Of a stretch of DNA of 64,000 nt, positions 48,166-57,995 are shown piece by piece. The DNA is from Eunapius fragilis (Eukaryota > Porifera > Demospongiae > Spongillida > Spongillidae): NCBI GenBank assembly GCA_963681505.1, contig OY811974.1, forward strand, positions 9,798,547-9,862,546, read 5' to 3'. Within the stretch, counting starts at the first letter, position 1; every line of letters starts with the position of its first letter. The position numbers and the translations under genes were made by a program. The notes beneath the pieces were generated by a model, which saw only the letters and a list, made by a program, of their open reading frames with translations, had not been told where the DNA came from and ran no database searches.

Positions 48166-48991
48166 GCAGCACAGAAGGTACATTAATGGACTCCATATCC
48201 ACTCGAGGCGTATTTTGTGCGCGACACGTATCATAAAAGCAGCCAAGTACATACGAATAGGACTAACCAACAGCAAAACATGACAAACTGATCAATACGC
48301 ACAACTGCCCGCGCACAGAAAGTACACAAGTTAATGGACTCCATCCCCACTCGAGGCGTATTTTGTGCTTAGCACGTATCGAAAAAGGACGAAAAAAAGG
48401 AGCCAGATACATCGGAACCTACGCGAGTAGGTTCCATATAGGAATCCTGCAGTATCATGAATGTCATTAAAAAAACGTCACTCGCGTCTAGCGGGACAGC
48501 CAAGAGTCGGGTCACTTCGCTTTTAGTGGCAATCGAGCAATATCAAAAAGGAGAACAGTTCTGCGTTATACATATGTCATAAGACGGTGTACTTTTTGAG
48601 AACAAAAATACTCGTCCCCATCGTCCGTACCCAGTCCCACCTAAAATTTCTCCTCCGTCGTCGTCTTCTTCTTCTTCTTCTTCTTCTTCTTCTTCTTCTT
48701 CTTCTTCCTTCCGGAGAGTATAACTCACGACAGGAACGTTTGTAAAGCACGCCATGTGTACCAATCGCTTCAGGATGTGTCCGCATGTTATCTTCAGGTA
48801 TCTGTTAGACGCCTAACCGATCGGGCAATTGGCTGAAGCGAGTAGTACCTTATTTGGTGTTGATCTACAAATAGCACATTACATCAGCTATCACAATGTT
48901 CATGACGCACCAGTATAATATAACCAGCGTTATCAAATTCGATGGTTTTACCATATAATCTCATGAGGACAATTCTGATTCCACTCGAGCA

Positions 48992-48999
48992 TATAAAAG
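48992..48999 (+). promoter_or_regulatory. TATA box in copy H
   Basis: TATAAAAG, 41 bases before the ATG at 49040. The corresponding sequence in copy B (CATCTAAAAGTGG, reverse strand near 32600) is degenerate. Confidence 0.45.
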
Positions 49000-49039
49000 T
49001 GGAAAGATCCAGATGCTGCCAGATCTGCCAAACGTGCGT

Positions 49040-49085
49040 ATGTCAAGCGCGGTACCGAAAGGAACAACAAAACGACCACCCAAAG
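49040..49085 (+). CDS. Possible first coding exon carried by copy H
   Basis: The ATG opens MSSAVPKGTTKRPPK and the frame meets a donor AAAG|GTACGT. Copy G has the same arrangement in reverse (MSSAVPNGPTKRPPK, then GGTACGTTAC). Conservation of start, frame and donor in two copies suggests either the element's own first exon or a captured host 5' exon. Function is unknown. Confidence 0.4.
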
Positions 49086-50305
49086 GTACGTTTATACGGC
49101 ATCGATAAATGTTGGATCGATAAATTATAAGCATGCATATGGTATATCGCTAAAATGGAAGGAATAGTTTAGTTACAGCGGTAGAGATACTGCGTCTCTC
49201 CGTTTTACAGTAATATGCGCTGTTTGAAATGTGTGTATATAACGCCAAAGTTGCTTACGTCAATTTGGTCATGTATTGTGGTGCATGGTTTATCTGATTA
49301 TAGCGTGAGATCAGTTTACTTAGAGTGCATTTATTCTTTGTATTATATGGCTTCGTTTTTAACCTTTATCAATCCTTTGCTCCTCAATGGAGATAGTCTG
49401 GGGACTAGTGTAATATTTGGTACACACCTCAACAGAATTGCAGATTCTAATATAAACCTGTCATGATCGCGCAAGTTGACGTTTATGCTACCTTATTCTA
49501 TGCGTTTCAAGAACTAAGTACAATACCAAATGCACCAGAAAAATTTAGGAAACAAGTAATAAAAACATTCTCTACACGAGAAGGTTGGTGGTATATAGGA
49601 ATCAAAGGTGAGATGGTGGTGTAAAAAGCAAGGGAACAAGGCTTCTGATTGAAAAGGAAAAATGAAATAGACCTATATTAGCACGCACATTAAAATATGA
49701 CAACATGCTGCTAATATAGGTCTATTTCATTTTTCCTTTTCAATCAGAAGCCTTGTTCCCTTGCTTTTTACACCACCATCTCACCTTTGATTCCTATATA
49801 CCACCAACCTTCTCGTGTAGAGAATGTTTTTATTACTTGTACAAATAGGATTAACCAACAATAAAACACGACAAACTGATCAATACCCACGACAGCCCGC
49901 GCACAGAAGGTACATAAGTGCGATGCGTCCAGAATAAACAAAAAATTCAATTTTCGACCTTGCCCGTCATATTTTCCCCTCCTAAAACGCTTACAGATAT
50001 TCTCCTATGCATGTGAAACGCTTCAGAACAGGTAACAAGACACCAAAACCAACCGAACTAACGATGTGAACAATTTCGAACCTCTCTGTAGGTGTTAACG
50101 ATGTAACGCAACGATGTAACGCGGAGTGCCCACAGCCAGTGATGCGCTCACGTTACTCGTTTCCAATCCCCTTACTATACTATCTATGATATAGGTCTAT
50201 TTCATTTTTCCTTTTTAATCAGAAGCCTTGCTCCCTTGCTTTTTATACACCAACCTGGGATTCCTATTTACCACCAAACTTCAGAATGCATGTTTTTATT
50301 ACTTG

Positions 50306-50920
50306 TTGAAGTAGTTTTAGCCCAAATGACAGGTTTGGAAGTTACGACTCTTTCCGAACCTTCTGTGTAGGTTATTTAGCATATGATCTTGGAGTATTAA
50401 GTGATTTGCAAGTTGGTGAAATAATTGATATATAATTGTAAAGATATAACACTTTCTTCGGACTCCACGTTCGCAACGATCAATGGAGAACATATTTCTA
50501 TAGTACCACCAAACTCATATGAGTTAAGCTAAATCCAATGGTGACTACCTGGGAGGTACTTTAGCTCATCTATCACACTCCATTATTCACCAAGCATCAT
50601 CAGCACCAGTACACAATATGTTTGCAGAACTAACTTATAGAAAAGCATGTAGTATAGATATCAGAATGTAAAAAATGAACGTAATATTAATTAAGCGTTT
50701 TATCCAATGTGTCCCTGTAATTTGAACTTTTGTATACTATCTGCACGTATTATTATCAATTATCAATTGCCATATATATAATTATGTTAAAGCAATGAAA
50801 GAAGTCTTATTACATAATTAGAATGATGAATGGGAAGAAGAGAGGGAGAACATTACACTATTGGCAGATTATATGATGGGAGACCTAAATTTAGATCTGA
50901 ATGTGTGTACTTGACATCGT
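50306..50920 (+). pseudogene. Coiled-coil ORF copy 2 (3' part)
   Basis: It continues from 45385: VVLAQMTGLEVTTLSEPS, then after frame breaks FATINGEHISIVPPN and LADYMMGDLNLDLNV. It shows the region lost from copy 1. There are multiple stops. Confidence 0.55.
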
Positions 50921-51039
50921 GAACCTTGAAAATAGTATCTATGTTGTATTTTATGCAATCATGGCATAATCATCTGAATACATTTACGGATACCCCTGTG
51001 CATGGTGTACTAGTATACGCTGTTGTACGTATGTTCTGT

Positions 51040-51500
51040 ACACCATTGCAAAATCGTGCATCGCTAATGTGTGCTGCCTATTTTATACCAACCGTACTCC
51101 GATTTGTTAGGTCCAATAGGTTTTCGTTGACCGGAGTACGGTTTGAATCGGAACCGTACTTCGGTTAACTATCGAACCGGAGAGCAACCGTACTCCGTTT
51201 CCAGTACGGCTAAATTTTTTTGTCGAATACTGTATAGAGAAGTCAAGCGGTCACAGATTTTTATAGTGCGGTCCATTGACATTGCGCACATTGTTAGACA
51301 CCGGCGACGCAATGTTTGAGACTGATTTACGTGGTAAAAACATATTTTTAATGCATTCAATTTGCTCTGTTAGGTTATGGATAAAAGTTCTTGTTATGTT
51401 AATTTTCAAAAATTTCTTGAATTACCTAACTCTTTCATTCTCCACTCCATCTCTCTTCCTCCTATACAGTACCTCTCTATATATGAAACGTTCTACGGAT
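51040..51500. other. CCGTACTCCG short repeats and unassigned sequence
   Basis: ACCGTACTCCG and its inverse CGGAGTACGGT occur several times between 51081 and 51215. There is no gene here. Confidence 0.5.
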
Positions 51501-51629
51501 TATATATATATATAGCATCCAAATCGATGTATCTTCCGATATATTAAAGCTACCAGTTTCGTATTTTTAACATTACATGCCACACCACTGCTATATTTAA
51601 AATACATTTTGGTGCCGTACTTGTGCGGG

Positions 51630-51990
51630 GTACCGACCATTGGGTACCAAACGGCCACATCGTCTGGTAGGAGCATTCTAATCGCTTCAAATTTGGTACG
51701 TACGTAGAAGGGTCTTGTCGCTATTGTTCTGTTAAATGCGTTCACGGTTTCACGCTCCATTTGCGCCAATGATTTAGGCACCGCCCACATTCATTGAATT
51801 GCCTAAATCATTGGCGCAAATCTAGCGTGCACACACTTTGCACATGCAGCTATCTCTGTAACGCATGAAGTAACAATAACGGGATAGGTCAATACAATAG
51901 CGACAGGACCCCTCTATGTACGCACCAAATTTGAAGCAATTTGAATGTTCCTACCTGACGATGTGGCCGTTTGGAACGATATGAGGCATC
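51630..51990. repeat. Palindromic element
   Basis: AACGGCCACATCGTCTGGTA at the left pairs with the mirrored TACCTGACGATGTGGCCGTT at the right. The centre TGCCTAAATCATTGGCGCAA is mirrored near 51765-51815. Reading frames here are artefacts of the repeat. Confidence 0.8.
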
Positions 51991-52027
51991 GACCCTTAAC
52001 GTCGGCCGCATCAATAAGCCAGCCTCT

Positions 52028-52272
52028 TGATCCTATGCACCTATGTCTCAACAACCAATGGGATGCAAACCCATCCTAATTCACCACATTTGGCATCATT
52101 GCTGTTGTGATATAATTATTATTTGGAACGTTCTATGAAAAAATAGGTCTTGTGGATATTGTAATTATAATAATAATTATCACAACAGCAATGATGTCAA
52201 ATGTGGGGAATTAGGATGGGTTTGCATCCCATTGGTTGTTGAGAGATACGGTGCATGGGGTCAAGAGGCTGT
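52028..52272. repeat. Palindromic element
   Basis: AACAACCAATGGGATGCAAA pairs with TTTGCATCCCATTGGTTGTT, and GCATCATTGCTGTTGTGAT with ATCACAACAGCAATGATG. The spacer is ~55 bp. With the adjacent palindrome it may form one larger element. Confidence 0.85.
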
Positions 52273-52372
52273 CAAAAGTTTTGCTCAGTTGGCATCTAGG
52301 CTGGCAATCGCCTGCTTCAAGCCAAAGTCGGTCGTTAGAAATGATCTGATGGCAGGCTAATCATAAGATCAA

Positions 52373-53033
52373 CAAGTAAAGAAAAACATTCTCTAACGAG
52401 AAAGTTGGTGGGATATAGGTGTTGGAGGCAATTATGGTGTAAAAAGGAAGGGAACAAGATTTTGAGAAAAGGGTAATGAGACAAAAATCCTATATTTAGC
52501 ACTTCTTTTGCTTCTGTTACATTTACACGTGCTAAATATAGGATTTTTGTCTCATTACCCTTTTCTCAAAATCTTGTTCCCTTCCTTTTTACACCACCAT
52601 TGCCTCCAATTCCTATATCCCACCAACTTTCTCATAAGAGAATGTTTTTCTTTACTTGTTTCCTCTATTTTTTATTATCATTTTTATCGATTATTAAGAC
52701 TGGCAAGTGCCCCACCCCCCAACCCCCCCCCCCCCCCCCCCTCCGCTTCAATTACCGTCACGAGCAGACGCCCGCTTTTGTTTGGGATCACTGTAAGGAA
52801 CGCGGGAAAATTCTAACACGTCGTTTCGTTGTTTAGCTTTCCTCTTTGTTTGCACAATTCAACATAAATGTCGCCATGGGAACGCTTCACTACGCATTAC
52901 GTAATGATTACGTATGTCAGTTTTATGCATACATCTGATACTTGAAGATGTCCTTCCAGGAGATTCTAAAGCGATTGGTATAATTGGTACCTCTATAAAA
53001 CCATTCCTATCTGGAGTTATACTCACCCGAGAA

Positions 53034-53071
<38 letters not shown>

Positions 53072-53307
53072 AGAAGATTTGGCCTGGGGACGAGGTAAAA
53101 CACGAACTTTTTTTGTTCTCTTAAAGCAGACAGTTCGAAGACAGGAATAAAACATTAAAATGACCTTCTTTGCCTTCTGGTTCGATAGCAACAAAGAGCA
53201 ACACTGTCCGTTTCTTGGTACGCGAGTTATACGCGCGGCGCGTTTTTAAAAATGATATTCACGACCTGGGTCAATTCCTATATAGGAATTACTATCGTAG
53301 TTCCTGA
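52373..53307 (-). mobile_element. Helitron-like element, copy A' (reverse)
   Basis: A near-copy of 14508-15424 in the opposite direction: the 5' end is TCAGGAACTACGATAGTAAT on the minus strand, with a GAC/GTC tract at 53030-53071 and a terminal palindrome at 52373-52658. The flanks in element orientation are A at the start and T after CTTG. A C-run at 52705-52741 parallels the G-run at 15060-15085 in copy A. Confidence 0.85.
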
Positions 53308-53447
53308 TTTCATCTGCCACCCTTAGTAGGATGGTGTCCACATCAATTTTGCGTTTGTGTGTTATTTATGTATCAGTGTACTGTATACATTTAATAACTA
53401 TATTTATTTATTATTGTTTTTAAATATATACCCTCCCACCCCCACAG

Positions 53448-53539
53448 TGGCCTTCCCTCTCATGGATATACAGACGGTGTCAGTATTTAACTCTAACAAC
53501 AACACCGCCCACCATCTTGAGTTATCCTGGATACCTATA
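53448..53539 (+). CDS. FN3 exon, first half
   Basis: Acceptor CCCACCCCCACAG, donor TATA|GTAAGG. It reads VAFPLMDIQTVSVFN and HHLELSWIPI, strands A-B of an FN3 fold with the conserved Trp. It starts in phase 1 and ends in phase 0, joining the next exon across a 55-bp intron. Confidence 0.7.
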
Positions 53540-53594
53540 GTAAGGCAAAGATATAAACGTTTTCACGATCATGTAATACACCAAATTTTTGCAG

Positions 53595-53790
53595 GGAGAT
53601 AATGTAACTATCTATGTTGTGACGGTCGTTAGTGGTGGTGCCTTTGTTGGCCAAGGCTCCACTACCTGTACCACTACGCCATGTCTGTATGTTCAGCAAG
53701 TTGCATCCTTTGCTACCAATTACACTACCTTTGTAGCTTCCATAAATCAAATGGGCACTTTGGGTCCTGAGAAGAGCACTACAAAATATG
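53595..53790 (+). CDS. FN3 exon, second half
   Basis: After acceptor TTTTTGCAG it reads GDNVTIYVVTVVSGG, CLYVQQVASFATNYTTFVAS and INQMGTLGPEKS, the remaining FN3 strands, ending in phase 1 at TATG|GTGAGT. NVT and NYT are possible glycosylation sites. Confidence 0.75.
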
Positions 53791-54409
53791 GTGAGTTAAC
53801 AAGCCAGTTATTGTTGTAGCATGTACAGTGTAGATAGCCAACCTTAATTTATTAATCTTTTGACTTTACTGCTACATATGTAACAACAAATGATGTCATA
53901 ACCCCAAGGCAATACATTTACTGAGTAAAATTGAGCCCAGTGTCCTAACCACACCAGTTAAAGAGTGGTGGCATGGTAAATGATGAATAGAGAGGACCTT
54001 GATTTTTATTCCTAAAGCGAAGAGTGAAGACTCAAGCCTCATTGTTAGCTGCTCCCTATCTAAAACATGCATCACATGTACCTTGCTAAAATGAAAATAA
54101 AAACCCACATAGACACTCAAATGGGTGCTCAACAGATATTGTATAAATCAGCAATGAGTACCAATGATGTCATAAAAAGGCAAATTGCACACCGCTGTGG
54201 TGTAAAGCCATACCTGAGGGTAAGGAGGCATCCATGCAATATGCACAAAGATGCGAAGTGGTGTGGGTATTTTATGCAGTTAGTGTTTCATGTTACTTGG
54301 CAACAATTAATGTATACATGCATCTATACATCATGACAGTGTTCGTCTTATATGAGGGCTGCATGTTGTTGTACTGTACAGCTGGTTCATCCCTTCATCC
54401 TTTGTGAAG

Positions 54410-54685
54410 GCATAGCAACAACCAACCAGGTCCTCACTGCTACAATACAGTCAACATCTAAAACCATTGACTGCTCATTTATGAACAACCAGTCCTTCTA
54501 CTGTGTGGTGTGCTGTAGTACTGATCCCTCTGTTCCTCCTGACTCAAGTGTGTACAATGTCTCCTCTACCAGAGGCACAGTGGTGACTGTGTACCTTGAT
54601 GGCCTCTCCAGTGGTCAGATGTACTACTGCAAGGCAGCAGCTACCAACACTACCTCTGCTAACTGTAGTGATCCAGTAGTTGGTG
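54410..54685 (+). CDS. FN3-like extracellular exon
   Basis: It follows an acceptor TTTGTGAAG (phase 1). The text includes TIDCSFMNNQSFYCVVCCST, VVTVYLDGLSSGQMYYCKAA and ATNTTSANCSDPVVGG. The L.SGQ.YY..A.A pattern is the FN3 F-strand region; the many cysteines are unusual. A phase-1 donor G|GTGTGA at 54685 fits the next exon; a better consensus donor AAG|GTATAC at 54693 would give phase 0. 53791-54409 is intron. Confidence 0.7.
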
Positions 54686-55105
54686 GTGTGAAGGTATACT
54701 TCATTTTCATGATAAACAATCCAGAATCAGGTAATTGTATTCATAGTCAATCTTTATGGAATTGCAATTATCAGCCAAATGATATGATAATAATTTGTGG
54801 GAAAGCAAGCCATCTACATGTATGTAAACAGCACACATCAAAAATAATCATTTCACTCATCAATTTTAATGTAGCTTGTTGTTCAGTGCTACAGCATAAA
54901 ATTTAAATAATTGTGGGTAGGATCCTCAAACAAGCACAATACTACATCACTACAGAGCTCTTCATCATTTGCATAAGAGATAATGTCATATCTGATTCAT
55001 GTAAATGTACAATACATACACATGGTTTGTCTTTAAGTCACACAAATATGTCATTCGTGAATTATATGAGACATCAATAAATGTCAATTATATTTTCTGT
55101 TTCAG

Positions 55106-55242
55106 ATACTAGCTTTCCAATTTGGGCTTATCCCGTTATTGCTGTTGGTGCTGCTGCTGGTGTTGCTGTTATTGTTATAATAATAATAATATGTATATGT
55201 ATAAAATGCCAAACAGGAGGGATGAGTCCACCTAAAAACTGA
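55106..55242 (+). CDS. Transmembrane and short cytoplasmic tail exon, with stop
   Basis: Acceptor TTTTCTGTTTCAG, starting in phase 1. It encodes SFPIWAYPVIAVGAAAG and a long run of Val/Ile (VAVIVIIIIII), clearly a membrane helix, then the positively charged CIKCQTGGMSPPKN and TGA at 55240. The tail is only ~12 residues, so the product would be a type I membrane protein with no signalling domain. No strong AATAAA lies within 150 bp; AATATAAA occurs at 55349-55356. Confidence 0.85.
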
Positions 55243-55780
55243 AGTATGAGACCAGATTATTAAAACAGATGTGGCAACCTATACTTTAGGCAAATTATGC
55301 AAGCAGTCATGTGTGTCATGTAAATGTTGTATTCTGTTGCCTACAACAATATAAATATGAACATAAGGCTACGAAATGTCGAGTGTGGGCTTAAGCATGC
55401 ATTGATTGATCAGTATATGTTTGACGGGAGACACTCCCCCTTGGATCCCAATATCATGCACATAACCAATTCTAAAGGGTTAAATCTCTGGCAATTATAA
55501 TTTATGAAGTGGCAAAGTCAGTAACAGGTGGGAATGGGGAGGAGGAGGTTAGGCTGAAACATGTCTCTCCACTACAACAGGAGGTCCCTTTGAACTTTGA
55601 CCTCTTCTACCATTCATCAACTTGCCTTGAAGGGGAGGAGCCATGGTGACCACAAGGCTTTGAAGCATTGGACTGAACATGTTGGTGTCCATTTATGGTG
55701 GAGGCAGTCATGTGTACAGACTTGGGGTAGGTCTGACCACCACCAGAGGGATGGCTGCTTCCTGCTTGCTGCTCATCTGG

Positions 55781-55936
55781 TCAATGCACGTGAGCTTCTC
55801 GGGGACAGGAGACAGACATGGCTTCGAGGTTGAGGGCACACACACCCCTCATGAAAGCCTTCTTCATGTTCTCTTCACACAACTGCCTCTCTGCTTTCAG
55901 TTGGACCACCTCAGCACGTGACTCATCCAATGACCT
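55781..55936 (-). CDS. POC5: Probable POC5-like exon
   Basis: On the minus strand, after acceptor CCACTGGTACAG, the exon reads RSLDESRAEVVQLKAERQLC, EENMKKAFMRGVCALNLEAM, then a frame ending at 55781. The KKAFMRGVCALNLEAM stretch is, from memory of the family, the conserved segment of the centriolar protein POC5, which binds centrin and helps centriole elongation. Alternative frames stay open downstream (to ~55560), so the exon end or a frameshift is uncertain. The 3' part of this gene converges on the plus-strand receptor gene. Confidence 0.5.
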   Translation of the reverse strand, partial: RSLDESRAEVVQLKAERQLCEENMKKAFMRGVCALNLEAMSVSCPREAHVH

Positions 55937-56019
55937 CTGTACCAGTGGGGGTGGAGCCATTTGATGTTACAGGATAAGAGGAATCAATACACCTGCATGT
56001 TCATACATGAAGCCACACT

Positions 56020-57185
56020 GTGTGGTGAGAGCTACACTGTGTGGTGATAGCTACACTGTGTGGTGAGTGATAGCTACACTGTGTGGTGCTAGCTATACTG
56101 TGTGGTGATAGCTACACTGTGTGGTGGTAGCTACACTGTGTGGTGATAGCTACACTATGTGGTGGTAGCTACACTGTGTGGTGGTAGCTACACTGTGTGG
56201 TGACAGCTACACTGTGTGGTGGTAGCTACACTGTGTGGTGGTAGCTACACTGTGTGGTGGTAGCTACACTGTGTGGTGGTAGATACACTGTGTGGTGATA
56301 GCTACACTGTGTGGTGGTAGCTACACTGTGTGGTGATAGCTACACTGTGTGGTGGTAGCTACACTGTGTGGTGGTAGCTACACTGTGTGGTGATAGCTAC
56401 ACTATGTGGTGGTAGCTACACTGTGTGGTGGTAGCTACACTGTGTGGTGACAGCTACACTGTGTGGTGGTAGCTACACTGTGTGGTGGTAGCTACACTGT
56501 GTGGTGATAGCTACACTGTGTGGTGGTAGCTACACTGTGTGGTGGTAGCTACACTGTGTAGTGATAGCTACACTGTGTGGTGTGTGATAGCTACACTGTG
56601 TGGTGGTAGCTACACTGTGTGGTGATAGCTACACTGTGGTGATAGCCACACTGTGTGGTGATAGCTACACTGTGGTGATAGCTACACTGTGTGGTGATAG
56701 CTACACTGTGTGGTGACAGCTACACTGTGTGGTGACAGCTACACTGTGTGGTGATAGCTACACTGTGTGGTGGTAGCTACACTGTGTGGTGATAGATACA
56801 CTGTGTGGTGATAGATACACTGTGTGGTGGTAGCTAAACTGTGTGGTGGTAGCTACACTGTGTGGTGATAGATACACTGTGTGGTGATAGCTACACTGTG
56901 TGGTGATAGCTACACTGTGTGGTGATAGCTACACTGTGTGGTGGTAGCTACACTGTGTGGTGGTAGCTACACTGTGTGGTGATAGATACACTGTGTGGTG
57001 ATAGCTTCACTGTGTGGTGATAGCTACACTGTGTGGTGATAGCTGCACTGTGTGGTGACAGCTACACTGTGTGATGGTAGCTACACTGTGTGGTGATAGC
57101 TACACTGTGTGGTGACAGCTATACTGTGTGGTGATAGCTACACTGTGTGGTGATAGCTACACTGTGTGGTGGTAGCTACATTGTG
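56020..57185. repeat. 19-bp minisatellite, about 60 units
   Basis: The unit is GATAGCTACACTGTGTGGT with frequent GGTAGC and GACAGC variants and a few shortened units (ACACTGTGGTGATAGC). It sits in the intron between the two POC5-like exons. Confidence 0.95.
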
Positions 57186-57289
57186 CGATGGTATTGGAGT
57201 GACTGGTAATTAGCATGATTGCATCCATAGGAGTGATTATGGAGTGAGGGTGTGGAGGTGATATGATCACAATGTGATGACAAACATAC

Positions 57290-57349
57290 TGCATAAAGTT
57301 TCTTGTCATATTCATTGGTTAGCTGAACACATACTTCCTGGGCCTCAGC
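57290..57349 (-). CDS. POC5: Short upstream exon of the POC5-like gene
   Basis: Exactly 20 codons (AEAQEVCVQLTNEYDKKLYA) between acceptor CCTCCACAG and donor GCA|GTATGT, phase 0 on both sides, compatible with the next exon at 55936. The intron between them is largely the 19-bp minisatellite. More upstream exons should lie at higher coordinates but I could not identify them. Confidence 0.5.
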
Positions 57350-57995
57350 CTGTGGAGGGAAACATACAAATCCCTTTGTCGAATTTTAAATGTTGATGCT
57401 GCCATTGGCTATGGCGGGCACAGGGGAAAGAAAGGAGCACACCCCACAAGCAGGCAGTATTACTGGGGAAGACAGCAGCCAAGTAGATACACCATGTGCC
57501 CTGGACCAGTTATGTGCACATAATGATTTCCAATACTCACCATACTGACCTCATACATCTTTACATGTGTTGTATGTTTAGTTAAGAAATGTGTTAGACC
57601 AGACCATTTTAAATACACATCCTAATGCACATACAATATAATAGCAGACACCCCCAAGGGGGGGGGGGGGGGGGGTGGGGGGGTGGGGTTAGGTGGAACT
57701 TTAGTCTCCCATCATGCTGCTCTCAAACAACACCACTGCACCATGTTGGACATGACTGAGAGTTGAGCCCTGATCCCGAGGAAGCCATTGTCATGCGAGC
57801 AGGATTAAACCTCCATTTATTAAACGTAGTTAACAGGAAAATGTACATGGTAGTGAGCTAGTAGGCCTGAAAATATCACTAGCCATAGCATGACGGGAGA
57901 GCAGTTTGATGAAGTTGCAGTTCAATGATGAAACAGAGGCATCCCAATTATCTAATGGTGTATGCCACTACAATACACACGTCACAAGGGAGCAC
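57350..57995. other. Probable intronic sequence with poly-G
   Basis: A G run with few interruptions lies at 57658-57688. Otherwise nothing is recognised. Confidence 0.5.

Larger units (their letters stand above)
48412..49839 (+). mobile_element. Helitron-like element, copy H (most complete)
   Basis: A 1428-bp element. It starts TCGGAACCTACGCGAGTAGG (hairpin), then CATATAGGAATCC. The TTC tract is at 48655-48712 and GTTAGACGCCTAACCGATCG near 48806. A TATA box and exon-like segment lie at 48992-49085, and a terminal palindrome of 287 bp at 49553-49839 ends ATTACTTG. The flanks ATACA|TACAAATAGG compare with the empty GTACATACGAATAGG at 48248-48262. Confidence 0.88.
47222..50189. mobile_element. 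3-kb TIR transposon with 7-bp target duplication, inside copy F
   Basis: The ends CATAGATAGTATAGTAAGGG and its reverse complement CCCTTACTATACTATCTATG are followed inward by GATTGGAAACGAG. ATATAGG flanks both sides (47215-47221, 50190-50196). It contains a smaller relative (47330-48165), copy H (48412-49839) and a ~145-bp direct repeat (48170-48330, 48311-48411 continuing at 49840). No transposase is recognised. Confidence 0.88.
45386..50305 (+). mobile_element. Helitron-like element, copy F, with nested insertions
   Basis: It starts TCGGAACCTAAGCAAGTAGG and ends ATTACTTG. Its own sequence is 45386-45811, 47100-47221 and 50197-50305; in between sit copy G (45812-47099) and a 3-kb TIR element (47222-50189). 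Joining the flanks gives AATTA|TTGAAG, which matches the uninterrupted GTTATTGAAG at 40160-40170 of the paralogous ORF: insertion between A and T without duplication. Confidence 0.85.

Noticed and set aside
45386..53307. Canonical Helitron assignment
   Set aside because: The 3' end is CTTG rather than CTRR and no Rep/Helicase coding sequence is visible, so only Helitron-like is claimed.
55597..55921. Plus-strand ORFs of ~80 codons
   Set aside because: They are antisense to the better-supported POC5-like exon.
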